A stretch of 64,000 nucleotides of DNA from Thermasporomyces composti (GCF_003386795.1 NZ_QTUC01000001.1:3410001-3474000); one strand, 5' to 3'; shown: positions 24,601 through 33,625, counted from the first letter of the stretch. Made by a program: numbers and translations. Notes: a model not told the origin generated them from the sequence alone.

Positions 24601-25827
24601 TTACCGCTGGTCAGCGGCTGGTGTGTGCAGGCGTGGCGCCTGGTAGGTCTTCAGCAGCTCCAGCTTGTCCTTGTGGACGGTCTTCCAGTCGTCCCGGAGG
24701 ACACCACCGGTGTCACCGGAGTTGGGGTTCCAGGACCAGTAGGTGTAGCTGATCCCGTTCTTCTTCAGGTAGTTCAGCAGCTCCCGGTGCCAGATACCCT
24801 CCGTGGTCTTCGGGCTCACCGAGCGCCCACCGAACTCACCCAGCAGAACCGGAGCGGTGCCTTCCTCGGCGATGTAGCCCCAGTGCCGCTTCCAGATGCC
24901 CGGCATGTTCTTCGGGAAGTCCTTGTCGCTGAACCAGGACTGCTGCCACACGCCGGGACCGTAGTCGTGGGCGGAGTAGACCAGCTTGGCCGGGTCGGAC
25001 AGCCGGACCGGGTGCTCCTTCACACCCATGAGGTTGCCGCCCCACCAGTAGTAGTCGTTGTCGTAGGCCTCGATGCCCTCGACGACGATGAGCCAGTTGG
25101 GGTTCACCTTCAGGATCGCGTTACCGGCGCGCTCGGCGGCCAGTCGCCAGTCGGTGTCGCGGTCGCCGCTACCCCACGTGGCCTCACCACTGGGCTCGTT
25201 GTGCAGGTCCGCGCCGATGACCAGCGGGTTGTTCTTGTACCGCTTGGCCAGCATGGTCCAGTCCTGGATCCAGCGCTCCTCGCTGACCTGCTCGTTGTAC
25301 CAAAGCTTGGTCTGCGACTGCGCCGTCGGACGGTGCCGGTCGAGCAGCACCATCAGGCCGCGGTCGGTCGCGCCCTTGACGATCCGGTCCAACAGGTCGA
25401 CGCCACGTAGCCCCTTGAGGTCGGGGTTGAGGCTGTAGTTGATGCCGGTCGGCTTGCTGTCGGCGTCGAACATCTCGTTGGTGTACGGCAGCCGGATCGT
25501 GTTGAAGCCGGACGAGACCATCTGGTCGAGCATGCTCTCCCAGTTGCGCGCCCACAGGCCGTGGGGCGCGAAGGTCTCCGTCTCGAAGCCGAACCAGTTG
25601 ACGCCAGTGAGCACAACCTCGCGACCGTGCGCGTCGACGAGCTTCGATCCCTTGGCGCTCAGCGGTCCGGAGAGCGCCTTGTCGCTCTTGCCGCTGCCGA
25701 GGCTAGGGGTGTAGGGGCCGACCAGGGACGCGACGAGAGCCGCCACCACGAGCACGGGAAGCACGATAGCCGCGATCTGGCCGATAATCGGAAGCTTTCG
25801 GAACCTGGAACTAAGCTGGGTCAGCAT
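24601..25827 (-). CDS. Membrane-anchored GH5 endoglucanase-like enzyme
   Basis: This 408-residue enzyme has an uncleaved-looking N-terminal anchor (PIIGQIAAIVLPVLVVAALVASLVG, about 13-37), then a short Ser/Gly linker and a GH5 barrel. NWFGFETETFAPHGLW is the typical opening strand. The acid/base Glu211 is in ADLHNEPSG, His287 in YSAHDYGPGVW and the nucleophile Glu331 in VLLGEFGG. These fit beta-1,4-glucanases of the GH5_2/GH5_1 type. The ATG at 25827 is chosen because GGAGGAG is directly before it; the longer frame lacks one. Its start overlaps the receiver gene by 17 bases. Anchoring at the cell suggests trimming of a self-made glucan rather than free cellulose digestion. Confidence 0.85.
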   Translation of the reverse strand: MLTQLSSRFRKLPIIGQIAAIVLPVLVVAALVASLVGPYTPSLGSGKSDKALSGPLSAKGSKLVDAHGREVVLTGVNWFGFETETFAPHGLWARNWESMLDQMVSSGFNTIRLPYTNEMFDADSKPTGINYSLNPDLKGLRGVDLLDRIVKGATDRGLMVLLDRHRPTAQSQTKLWYNEQVSEERWIQDWTMLAKRYKNNPLVIGADLHNEPSGEATWGSGDRDTDWRLAAERAGNAILKVNPNWLIVVEGIEAYDNDYYWWGGNLMGVKEHPVRLSDPAKLVYSAHDYGPGVWQQSWFSDKDFPKNMPGIWKRHWGYIAEEGTAPVLLGEFGGRSVSPKTTEGIWHRELLNYLKKNGISYTYWSWNPNSGDTGGVLRDDWKTVHKDKLELLKTYQAPRLHTPAADQR

Positions 25828-26224
25828 GCTCCTCCAGTAGGACGGTGATGAGGCTTTCCGCGCCAGAACACTTGCTGACGTGGCGGTGAAAGCCGGCGTT
25901 GGCGGACCGACGCAGCGCGTCGGCGTCGTCATAGCTGGACCACGCCACGGTTCGAATTGACGGGTCGTGGCGAGTCAGGTCATTGAGGATCGTCGGATAG
26001 GTGCCCGTCGACTCCAGGTCGAACAGAACGACGTGCGGATCGCGGGAACGCGCCAGCTCCAGGACCTCGTCGGCGTCGTGCGCGACGCCGACGAGGTCCA
26101 GCCGCGGCTCTTCCGACACCAGGTCGACGAGCGCTTCGAGCAGCTGCGGCTGGTTACCGACGACGGCGATTCGGCACTTTCGAATTTGATTCCTCCTGAG
26201 TCGGCGTCGATTTCCGTCGAACAA
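25811..26224 (-). CDS. Stand-alone atypical receiver-domain protein
   Basis: This 137-residue protein is a single receiver (CheY-like) fold with no output domain. The phospho-acceptor position is kept (Asp69 in VVLFDLES), as is the Lys of the fifth strand (Lys118 in HRHVSKCSG). The two acidic residues that bind magnesium are Asn24-Gln25 (AVVGNQPQLLEAL), so phosphorylation is doubtful. The start is uncertain: the ATG at 26224 has no clear ribosome binding site, whereas AGGAGG lies well placed for a rare ATT at residue 14. Its end overlaps the start of the GH5 gene by 17 bases, which implies coupled translation. It may tune the neighbouring two-component systems or partner with the glucanase unit. 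Confidence 0.75.
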   Translation of the reverse strand: MFDGNRRRLRRNQIRKCRIAVVGNQPQLLEALVDLVSEEPRLDLVGVAHDADEVLELARSRDPHVVLFDLESTGTYPTILNDLTRHDPSIRTVAWSSYDDADALRRSANAGFHRHVSKCSGAESLITVLLEEHADPA

Positions 26225-26570
26225 CGTACTGAGCCGCTACTGGAGGAGTCGTCGTACGCGAGTGCGAAATTTCTCTGGGTCAACCGAGCTGATTTTTCCG
26301 TGCAACCGATGTCGGCCAAGTGACGTCATACAAATGGACGCGACGCGGTCTCGTCCAAATGGACGAGTCCCGGCCGGCTCCGTGGGCGTCACCGGTGGCC
26401 GAAGCGGTGCGGGTACGCGGAGGGCTCCGGGCGTCACTCACGCAGCGCGGGCTCCTGAGCACGTGTGGTACGCGGCGCCGTTGACCTGGGTGGTTCGCGT
26501 GACTACCTTCCGTTGGCGAGGGTCGCTCCCGTAGGAAGTTTTCGTACCGTTCGCGCAGCCCGGAGGACCG
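26225..26570. promoter_or_regulatory. Divergent promoter region with repeats between the receiver/GH5 unit and nagZ
   Basis: This 346-base gap includes an AT-richer patch. CAAATGGACG occurs directly repeated at 26331-26340 and 26356-26365. CTCGTCC and GGACGAG (26350-26367) form a 7-base inverted repeat around AAAT, and a perfect TGACGTCA palindrome is at 26321-26328. These are candidate operators for either direction. No coding sequence is supported. Confidence 0.5.
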
Positions 26571-28385
26571 ATGACGACCTCGCCGCCCTTCACGCCACGC
26601 CGCCGCAGCGTCGTCCTCGGCGCCGCGGGCGCGCTCGCCGGAATCGCGACCGCGGCGGCCCCCGCGCACGCCGGAGGTTTGGCGAGGGCGGCCGGCGTGC
26701 GCCGCTGGGTGGAGGAGACCCTCCAGCGCATGTCCGTGGAGGAGAAGGTCGGACAGCTCCTCGTGACCCACGTCTATGGGGCCGACGCGCACACTCCGGA
26801 CAGTCGGAACACGTCGGAATACGGCGTGGCCACCGCCGCGGAGGTGGTCGCGAAGTACCGCCTCGGCGGGGTGTGCTACTTCACCTGGTCGGACAACATC
26901 GCCGACCCGCGCCAGGTCGCCCGGCTCTCGAACGGCCTGCAGGAAGCGGCGCTCACGAGTGGTGCCGGCGTCCCGCTCCTCATCTCCACCGACCAGGAGC
27001 AAGGAACGATCGTGCGGGTCGGGCCGCCAGCCACCCAGTTCCCGGGGAACCAGGGCTTGGCGGCCGGTCGCGACGTCGCGGCGGCACGTCGAGCGGCGGC
27101 CATCACCGGTCGCGAGCTTGCCGCGCTCGGGATCAACCAGGACTACGCGCCGGTCGCCGACGTCAACGTCAATCCGGCCAATCCGGTCATCGGGGTCCGG
27201 TCATTCGGCTCCGATCCCGCGCTCGCGGCCGCGTTCACCGCGGCGCAGGTCGCGGGCTACGAACGGGATGGTGGCGTCATCGCGACGGCGAAGCACTTCC
27301 CCGGGCACGGTGACACCCAGGTCGACAGCCACGTCGGAATTCCCGAGATCCGGCACACCCGCGAGGAATGGGAGCGGATCGACGCACCGCCGTTCCGCGC
27401 CGCCATCGAGGCGGGCATCGGCGCGGTCATGACCGGCCACCTCGTGTTTCCGGAGCTGGACCCCTCGGGTGATCCGGCCACGCTCTCGTATCCGATCATC
27501 ACCGGCCTGCTCCGCGAGGAGCTCGGCTTCGACGGCGTGGTGATCACCGACTCACTCGGCATGCGCGGCGTCCGTGACAAGTACGGCGACGACCGGGTCG
27601 TGGTGCTGGCGATCAACGCGGGTGTCGACATGCTGCTGCGCCCGCCGCAGTTCGACCTCGCGTACCAGGCGCTGCTCGAGGCCGTCCACAGCGGCGAGAT
27701 CAGCCCGGAACGCCTGGACGAGGCGGTCGGGCGCATCCTCCGACTCAAGGCCGAGCGCGGCATCGTCCACGACCCGTTCGTCGACGTCGACCAGGCCGCC
27801 GCCCGTGTCGGCACGCGCGCGCACCTGGCCCAGGCCGACCGCATCACGGTGGCGACCACCACCGTGGTGAAGAACGACGCCGGATTGCTGCCGCTCGCGC
27901 CGGGTCCGCGTGCGGTGCTCGTCACCGGTGCCAGCGCTGTTCCCGTCGCCGAGTTCGCAGCGGCGTTCGCCGCGCGCGGGGCCACGCCGACGACTCATCC
28001 GACCGGCACCCAACCGTCCGACTCCGCGATCGCCACGGCGGTCGCGCGCGCTCGAGAGAGCGAGCTTGCCCTCGTCGTGACGTACAAGGCCTGGGACACC
28101 GAGGTCACCGATCCCCAAGGGCGGCAGCGGCGGCTGGTCGGTGAGCTCCTCGCCACCGGGGTTCCGTTGATCGTGGTCGCGGTGCACGACCCGTACGACA
28201 TCGCCCACGTCGACGAGGCTCCGACGTACCTGGCGACGTACGCGCCCAACGCGGTGGCGACCCAGGCCGCCGCCCGAGTGATCTTCGGCGAGGTCGCCCC
28301 ACGCGGGCGCCTCCCCGTCCCGATCCCACGCGCGGACGACCCCGCGCAGATCCTGTACCCCTACGGTCACGGCTTGACCTGGTGA
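26571..28385 (+). CDS. nagZ: GH3 beta-N-acetylglucosaminidase, NagZ type, Tat-exported
   Basis: This 604-residue enzyme removes terminal GlcNAc from peptidoglycan fragments. A twin-arginine signal (PRRRSVVLGAAGALAG) ends near AHA at residue 34, so it acts outside the cell. The GH3 barrel carries the NagZ signature KHFPGHGDTQVDSH at about 241-254, with the Asp/His pair that serves as acid/base, and the nucleophile Asp327 in VITDSLGM. A C-terminal alpha/beta domain (LALVVTYKAWDT) follows, as in the longer Bacillus YbbD-like enzymes. It heads a rightward cluster with NamZ, a serine hydrolase, MurR and MurQ, which matches the Bacillus subtilis muropeptide recovery operon. Confidence 0.9.
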   Translation: MTTSPPFTPRRRSVVLGAAGALAGIATAAAPAHAGGLARAAGVRRWVEETLQRMSVEEKVGQLLVTHVYGADAHTPDSRNTSEYGVATAAEVVAKYRLGGVCYFTWSDNIADPRQVARLSNGLQEAALTSGAGVPLLISTDQEQGTIVRVGPPATQFPGNQGLAAGRDVAAARRAAAITGRELAALGINQDYAPVADVNVNPANPVIGVRSFGSDPALAAAFTAAQVAGYERDGGVIATAKHFPGHGDTQVDSHVGIPEIRHTREEWERIDAPPFRAAIEAGIGAVMTGHLVFPELDPSGDPATLSYPIITGLLREELGFDGVVITDSLGMRGVRDKYGDDRVVVLAINAGVDMLLRPPQFDLAYQALLEAVHSGEISPERLDEAVGRILRLKAERGIVHDPFVDVDQAAARVGTRAHLAQADRITVATTTVVKNDAGLLPLAPGPRAVLVTGASAVPVAEFAAAFAARGATPTTHPTGTQPSDSAIATAVARARESELALVVTYKAWDTEVTDPQGRQRRLVGELLATGVPLIVVAVHDPYDIAHVDEAPTYLATYAPNAVATQAAARVIFGEVAPRGRLPVPIPRADDPAQILYPYGHGLTW

Positions 28386-28487
28386 GCTCCTCGCCGTCAT
28401 GGTCGCCTTGACGACGGTGACCCCAAGGCGGAGATGCGGTCGCGTCGACCAGGCGCGGCCAGGCACGCTGAAACGGAGGAACGACGG

Positions 28488-29837
28488 ATGACCTCCCACG
28501 AGACGAACATGACGAGCCGCCGGGCTCTCCTCGGCTCCGCGGTCGCCTCCGCGGCCGCCGGTCTCACGCTGGGGTCCACCGCGGCCCACGCCGCTGACGA
28601 CGAGCCGGCGGGTGCCACCCGGACCGCGGGTGAGCGGAAAGGCCCGCCCTCGCGGGTGATGACCGGCGCTGAGGTCGCCGCGGCGCGCGGCTGGTCGATG
28701 TTGAGGGGCAGCAAGGTCGCCGTCTTCAGCAACCCGACTGGCATCCTGCCGGACACGACGCACATCGTCGACGACCTCGCGCGTCACGACGACCTGGAGA
28801 TCGTCGCCGTGTTCGGCCCGGAGCATGGCTTCCGCGGCAGCGCACAGGCCGGTGGCTCCGAGGGTGACACCACCGACCCGCGCACCGGGCTGCCGGTCTA
28901 CGACGCCTACGGCGCCAGCCAGGAAAAGCTGGCGGAGATGTTCACCAAGTCCGGGGCGGAGACGATGGTCTTCGACATCCAGGACGTCGGCGCCCGCTTC
29001 TACACCTACATCTGGACGCTCTACAACTCGATGGTCGCGGCGGCCCGGCTGGGCATGCGCTACGTGGTCCTCGACCGACCTAACCCGATCGGTGGGCGAG
29101 TGGACGGTGCGCTCATGACACCCGGCTACACCTCCGGTGTGGGGTTGAAGGAGATCGTCCAGCAGCACGGCATGACCGTGGGCGAGCTGGCCCGCTTCTT
29201 CAACGGCGAGTTCCTGCCCGAGGAGGCCGGCCGCCAGGTCGACCTGACCGTCGTCCCCATGAAGGGTTGGCGCCCCGACCTCCGGGCCCAGCAGTTCGAC
29301 CTGCCGTGGGTTCCGCCGTCCCCCAACATGCCCACGGCCGACACGGCGCTCGTCTACGTCGGCACCTGCTTCTTCGAGGGCACCAACGTCTCGGAGGGAC
29401 GCGGGACGACTCGGCCGTTCGAGATGATCGGCGCTCCCTACCTCGACTACCACTGGGGCGACCGGCTCAACGAGCTCGGCCTGCCGGGCGTGGTGTTCCG
29501 GGAGGCCTACTTCGTCCCCACGTTCAACAAGTACGTCGGCGAGACGTGCGCCGGCGTCCAGGTCCACGTCACCGACCTGCACGCCTTCGAGCCCATCCGG
29601 ACCGCGGTCGCGATGCTCGTGGAAGCCAAGCGCTACCCCGAGTTCGCCTGGCGCGAGGACTCCTGGGATCCCGAGCGGCCGTACTGGATCGACAAGCTGT
29701 CCGGGTCACCGCGGCTGCGGACCATGATCGACCAGGGTGCGAGCGTCGACGAGGTGGTCGGCGCCTGGGCTGAGGAGGTGCGGGAGTTCGACCGTCGGCG
29801 CAAGCCGTACCTGCTCTACCCGGGACGGCGGCACTGA
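28488..29837 (+). CDS. namZ: NamZ-type exo-beta-N-acetylmuramidase (DUF1343, GH171)
   Basis: This 449-residue enzyme belongs to DUF1343. The characterised Bacillus NamZ (YbbC) releases MurNAc from the non-reducing ends of peptidoglycan fragments. The ATG at 28488 follows GGAGG; an upstream ATG at 28434 is less likely. A Tat signal (TSRRALLGSAVASAAAG to AHA) directs export. Family blocks are VAVFSNPTGI, the glutamate-bearing FGPEHGFRG, FDIQDVGARFYTYIWTL, DRPNPIGG, WVPPSPNMPT and EGTNVSEGRGTTRPF. It lies 102 bases after nagZ and one base before the serine hydrolase, so the three exported enzymes form one unit. Confidence 0.92.
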   Translation: MTSHETNMTSRRALLGSAVASAAAGLTLGSTAAHAADDEPAGATRTAGERKGPPSRVMTGAEVAAARGWSMLRGSKVAVFSNPTGILPDTTHIVDDLARHDDLEIVAVFGPEHGFRGSAQAGGSEGDTTDPRTGLPVYDAYGASQEKLAEMFTKSGAETMVFDIQDVGARFYTYIWTLYNSMVAAARLGMRYVVLDRPNPIGGRVDGALMTPGYTSGVGLKEIVQQHGMTVGELARFFNGEFLPEEAGRQVDLTVVPMKGWRPDLRAQQFDLPWVPPSPNMPTADTALVYVGTCFFEGTNVSEGRGTTRPFEMIGAPYLDYHWGDRLNELGLPGVVFREAYFVPTFNKYVGETCAGVQVHVTDLHAFEPIRTAVAMLVEAKRYPEFAWREDSWDPERPYWIDKLSGSPRLRTMIDQGASVDEVVGAWAEEVREFDRRRKPYLLYPGRRH

Positions 29838-29838
29838 G

Positions 29839-31653
29839 ATGTCGGTACGGTTCTGGCGTCCGCTGCCGCGGCGCCTCCGCGTCGGCGCGGTGGTCGCAGT
29901 GCTGCTCGCGGGGTCGCTGGCGGGGCTGGTCCACGACACGCCGGCCACGGCCGTCGCCGTGCCCAGCGATCAGGTGACCTCTCACGGACCGGGAGCTGGA
30001 CGCGGGCACGGACGGGGTTTCGACGAGCCGGCGGTAGGCTTCGCGCCGCCGTCGACGCGGCTCGTCCCCGCGACACCAGAGGAGGTTGGTCTGAACACCG
30101 CCGAGATCGAGGGAATGCTCGCCGACCTGCGCGCCTACCTGGAGGCGCCCTCGGACGGACGGCCGCTCTACCCCGGCGCCGTCGTGCTCGCCGCGCACGA
30201 CGGAAAGATCGTGGTGCACGAGGCGATGGGGCACGCCGTCAAGTATGCGGACGCCAACGGCACCGAGCTGCCGGCTGACCAGCAGGTGCCGATGCGGCCG
30301 GACACGATCTTCGACATGGCGAGCATCTCCAAGCTGTTCACCTCGATCGTGGTGATGCAGCAGGTGGAGGCCGGCCGCATCGACCTCGACGCGCCCGTGG
30401 CGTCGTACCTGCCCACCTTCGCCACGAACGGCAAGGAGTCCATCACCGTTCGTCAGCTGCTCACGCACACGTCGGGTCTGCCGTCGTGGAGGCGGCTGTG
30501 GGACTACCCCGACCGGGAGTCCCGGATCCGCGCGGCGCTCGAGGTGGCCCCGAAGGCGCCGCCGCAGACCCTCTACGAGTACTCCGACCTGAACCTCATC
30601 ACGCTCGGCGTGCTCGTCGAGAAGGTCAGCGGCAAGCCGCTCGACGTGCTGGTGCGGGAGGGCATCACCGAGCCGCTCGGCATGGTGGACACCGGCTACA
30701 ACCCGCCCGCCGCCAAGCTGGACCGGATCGCCGCGACGGAGTACCAGACCGATCCGCCGCGTGGCATGGTGCGGGGCAGCGTCCACGACGAGAACGCCTG
30801 GTCCCTCGGTGGCGTCGCGGGGCACGCGGGGATCTTCTCGACTGCGAACGACCTCGCGATCCTGGCGCAGACCATCCTGAACGGTGGCACCTACCAGCGG
30901 CAGCGGATCCTGCGGCGGGAGTCCGTCGCCCAGATGCTGGCCGACTACAACGAAGCGTTCCCGGGGCACGCACACGGGCTCGGGTTCGAGCTCGACCAAC
31001 GCTTCTACATGGGGGCGTTGTCCGCTCCGTCGACCGCCGGGCACACCGGGTTCACCGGCACCTCGATCGTGATCGACCCGCTGTCGCGGTCGTTCGTGAT
31101 CCTGTTGACGAACCGCGTTCACCCACGGCGGGAGTGGAGCAACGTCAACCCGGCTCGGCGAGTCGTCGCCGACCGTCTCGCGCAGGCGCTCGCGGTCACC
31201 CCGCGGCGTGGGCGTACGGCGTGGTACACCGGGCGGGACGACGCCACCACCGCGACCCTCACGTTGCCGGTGCGACTGAGGACTGACCGCACCCGGCTGG
31301 CCTTCGATCTGTTCGTTGACACCGAGGACAGCGACCGACTGACCTTGGAGATCTCCCGCGGCGAGACGTGGGAGCCGTTGCCGTTCGTCGTCGCGAGCCG
31401 TGGCCGGGTCAGCGAGCACGACGGCGTGATCTCCGGCTTCACCGGACGGGTGTGGCAGGTGGCCCGTGCGGAGATCGACGGTCCTCCGGGTGAGGTGCGG
31501 ATCCGCTGGCGGTTCACGAGCGACCCTTCGCAGCGCGGTCGGGGGGTCTATGTCGACGGCGTCCGCCTGGGTGATGCCGAGGGCACGCTGTTCGACGGTG
31601 AGCGGGAGCCGGACGCGTTCCTCGCGGACGGTTGGGTTCAGGCGGACCGTTGA
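29839..31653 (+). CDS. Secreted serine beta-lactamase-family hydrolase (AmiE/YbbE-like)
   Basis: This 604-residue protein has a signal peptide (RVGAVVAVLLAGSLAGLVHD). The penicillin-binding-protein fold follows with SxxK at 162-165 (SISK) and YSD at 248-250. A third motif, GHTGFTGTS, occurs late in the domain. The C-terminal 150 residues form an added beta-rich region (LAFDLFVDTEDSDRLTLEI). In Bacillus the matching gene, amiE (ybbE), lies beside nagZ and namZ and encodes a MurNAc-L-alanine amidase; by position and family this is the likely role here. A plain esterase or carboxypeptidase is possible. The start follows the namZ stop by one base. Confidence 0.82.
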   Translation: MSVRFWRPLPRRLRVGAVVAVLLAGSLAGLVHDTPATAVAVPSDQVTSHGPGAGRGHGRGFDEPAVGFAPPSTRLVPATPEEVGLNTAEIEGMLADLRAYLEAPSDGRPLYPGAVVLAAHDGKIVVHEAMGHAVKYADANGTELPADQQVPMRPDTIFDMASISKLFTSIVVMQQVEAGRIDLDAPVASYLPTFATNGKESITVRQLLTHTSGLPSWRRLWDYPDRESRIRAALEVAPKAPPQTLYEYSDLNLITLGVLVEKVSGKPLDVLVREGITEPLGMVDTGYNPPAAKLDRIAATEYQTDPPRGMVRGSVHDENAWSLGGVAGHAGIFSTANDLAILAQTILNGGTYQRQRILRRESVAQMLADYNEAFPGHAHGLGFELDQRFYMGALSAPSTAGHTGFTGTSIVIDPLSRSFVILLTNRVHPRREWSNVNPARRVVADRLAQALAVTPRRGRTAWYTGRDDATTATLTLPVRLRTDRTRLAFDLFVDTEDSDRLTLEISRGETWEPLPFVVASRGRVSEHDGVISGFTGRVWQVARAEIDGPPGEVRIRWRFTSDPSQRGRGVYVDGVRLGDAEGTLFDGEREPDAFLADGWVQADR

Positions 31654-31736
31654 CCGCCGTCCCATGGCGGTCGATCGATGGCTGCCACCACCGTGCCCAG
31701 GACGTCGAGGCGGGTGAGCGACCCGGCCACGCGGGT

Positions 31737-31745
31737 AAGTTACTT
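31737..31745. promoter_or_regulatory. Short palindrome just before the murR-like start
   Basis: AAGT-T-ACTT is a perfect 4+1+4 palindrome ending six bases before the ATG at 31752. It is AT-rich against its surroundings. It could be an autoregulatory site for the RpiR-type protein or part of a promoter. Confidence 0.25.
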
Positions 31746-31751
31746 TCCACT

Positions 31752-32675
31752 ATGGCCAAGAAGTCGAAGGATCCTGAAGCCGACCCGATCGCCGAAGGCG
31801 TCGTCGTGCGAATCCGCGCCGTGGCGCCCTCGTTGTCGCCCGCCGAGCAACGCGTGGCGAACCTCGTCCTGCAAGACCCGTCCCGGGCGTCGGCGCGCAC
31901 GATCACCGAGCTGGCTCGCGCCGCCGGCACCTCTGAGACCACGGTGATCAGGTTCTGCAAGGTCCTCGGACTTCCTGGCTACCCAGAGCTGCGGCTCCGG
32001 CTGGCAGCGGAGTCGGCGCGCGAGTCAGCCCGCGACGGCGTCCGCGGCCGTGCCGTCGGGAGCGACATCGGGCCCAGCGACTCGATGGAGCAGATCGTCG
32101 AGAAGGTGGCGTTCGCCGACGCCCGCGCGGTCGAGGACACCGCGGGGCAGCTCGACATCGACGTCCTCGAGAAGGTCGTGGATGCGCTCGCCGAGGCGTC
32201 GCGCATCGAGCTGTTCGGCGTGGGTGCGAGCGCGTTCGTCGCTCTCGACTTCCAACAGAAGCTGCACCGCATCGGCAGATTGGCGTTCGCCTGGGCGGAC
32301 ACGCACGTCGCACTGGCCAGCGCCGCCTTGCTCACCAAGGGTGACGTGGCGGTCGGTATCTCCCACACGGGCGTCACGTCGGACACGATCGACGTCCTCC
32401 GCGAGGCGCGCAAGCACGGCGCGACGACGGTCGCGCTCACGAACTTCCCTCGATCCCCGATCGCCTCGGTCGCCGACTACGTGCTCACCACCGCCGCCCG
32501 CGAGACGACGTTCCGGTCGGGTGCCACCGCCAGCCGCATCGCTCAGCTGACCGTCGTGGACTGCCTGTTCGTCGGTGTCGCCAGGAGGCACTACGACAGC
32601 ACCCTTCGAGCGTTGGAGGCGACGTACGACGCGATCACTGGACGCCGTGTGTCGGCCTCCCGCGGGCGGCGATGA
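31752..32675 (+). CDS. RpiR/MurR-family transcriptional regulator
   Basis: This 307-residue regulator has an N-terminal helix-turn-helix domain (SPAEQRVANLVLQDPSRAS, then TITELARAAGTSETTVIRFC) and a C-terminal SIS sugar-phosphate-binding domain (IELFGVGASAFVALDFQQKL, VGISHTGVTSDTIDVLREA). Its place before murQ suggests that it senses MurNAc-6-phosphate and controls the cluster, as MurR does in other bacteria. The ATG at 31752 is used; the longer frame from 31632 is unlike the family. Its TGA lies inside the ATGATG at the murQ start, so the two are translated together. Confidence 0.88.
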   Translation: MAKKSKDPEADPIAEGVVVRIRAVAPSLSPAEQRVANLVLQDPSRASARTITELARAAGTSETTVIRFCKVLGLPGYPELRLRLAAESARESARDGVRGRAVGSDIGPSDSMEQIVEKVAFADARAVEDTAGQLDIDVLEKVVDALAEASRIELFGVGASAFVALDFQQKLHRIGRLAFAWADTHVALASAALLTKGDVAVGISHTGVTSDTIDVLREARKHGATTVALTNFPRSPIASVADYVLTTAARETTFRSGATASRIAQLTVVDCLFVGVARRHYDSTLRALEATYDAITGRRVSASRGRR

Positions 32676-33625
32676 TGACGTCGGAAACGGTCGGCGCGGG
32701 TACCTCCGCGGAGTCTGACGACAAGGCGGTCGTCGTGGTCGCCTCGCCCACCGAGGAACGCAACCCGCGCAGCGTCGACATCGATCGCCTGCCGACGTTG
32801 GAGATCCTTCGACTGATCAACGACGAAGACCATCGCGTGCCCGGGGCGGTCCGCGAGGTGCTGGAGCCGATCGCGCAGGCCGTCGACCTGGCCGTCGAGG
32901 CGCTGCGCAAGGGCCGCCGCGTCCACTACGTGGGTGCCGGCACCTCGGGTCGGCTCGGGATGCTGGACGCCGCCGAGCTGCCGCCCACGTTCGCCGTGCC
33001 GAGTGACTGGTTCGTCACGCACGCGGCCGGTGGCCCGGCGGCGTTCCTCCGGGCGGTCGAGGACGCTGAGGACGACGCCGCCGCCGGCGCGCGGGAGCTC
33101 GCCGAGGCGGTTCAGCCGGGGGACGTCGTGGTCGGCCTCGCGGCGAGCGGCCGGACACCCTACGTCGTCGGAGCGCTCCGAGCCGCCCGTGAGCACGGCG
33201 CGGCCACGGTCCTGGTCACCGCCAACCCCAAGGCGCCACTCGGCCGCGAGGTGGACGTCTTCATCCCCGTCGACACCGGCCCCGAGGTGGTCGCGGGCTC
33301 GACCCGCATGAAGGCGGGAACCGCGCAGAAGCTCGTGCTGAACGCCTTCTCCACGGCGGTGATGGTGCGGCTGGGCCGCACCTACTCGAACCTCATGGTC
33401 GACTTGCTGGCGACCAACGCGAAGCTCCGCGGGCGGATGCTCGGCATCCTCAAGGAGGCGACCGGGCTGTCCGAGGAGGAGTGCCGCCAGGCGCTCGCCG
33501 AGGCGGGTGGGGAGCTGAAGACCGCGCTCGTCGCGGTCCTTGCCGGGGTCACGCCGGAGCGAGCCCGAGAGGCGCTCGCCGAGGCGGAGGGCCACGTCCA
33601 CGCGGCGCTCGCCGCGCTGCGCTGA
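32672..33625 (+). CDS. murQ: MurQ N-acetylmuramic acid 6-phosphate etherase
   Basis: This 317-residue cytoplasmic enzyme removes the lactyl ether of MurNAc-6-phosphate to give GlcNAc-6-phosphate and lactate. The family opening TEERNPRSVDIDRLPTLEIL is followed by the SIS core: VHYVGAGTSGRLGMLDAAEL with the catalytic Glu, LAASGRTPYVVGAL, and TRMKAGTAQKLVLNAFSTAVM. A C-terminal helical region (GLSEEECRQALAEAGG) completes it. The length is normal. It starts within the murR stop. No MurNAc kinase or PTS component is next to it, so phosphorylated substrate must come from elsewhere. Confidence 0.95.
   Translation: MMTSETVGAGTSAESDDKAVVVVASPTEERNPRSVDIDRLPTLEILRLINDEDHRVPGAVREVLEPIAQAVDLAVEALRKGRRVHYVGAGTSGRLGMLDAAELPPTFAVPSDWFVTHAAGGPAAFLRAVEDAEDDAAAGARELAEAVQPGDVVVGLAASGRTPYVVGALRAAREHGAATVLVTANPKAPLGREVDVFIPVDTGPEVVAGSTRMKAGTAQKLVLNAFSTAVMVRLGRTYSNLMVDLLATNAKLRGRMLGILKEATGLSEEECRQALAEAGGELKTALVAVLAGVTPERAREALAEAEGHVHAALAALR

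Noticed and set aside
24489-24752. Frame with repeated Met-Glu-Thr-Ser
   Set aside because: It crosses the terminator hairpin and enters the GH5 gene backward; no ribosome binding site or homology.
27552-29582. 676-residue minus-strand frame
   Set aside because: Antisense shadow of nagZ and namZ; no motif or ribosome binding site.
29569-31665. 698-residue minus-strand frame
   Set aside because: Antisense shadow of the serine hydrolase gene.
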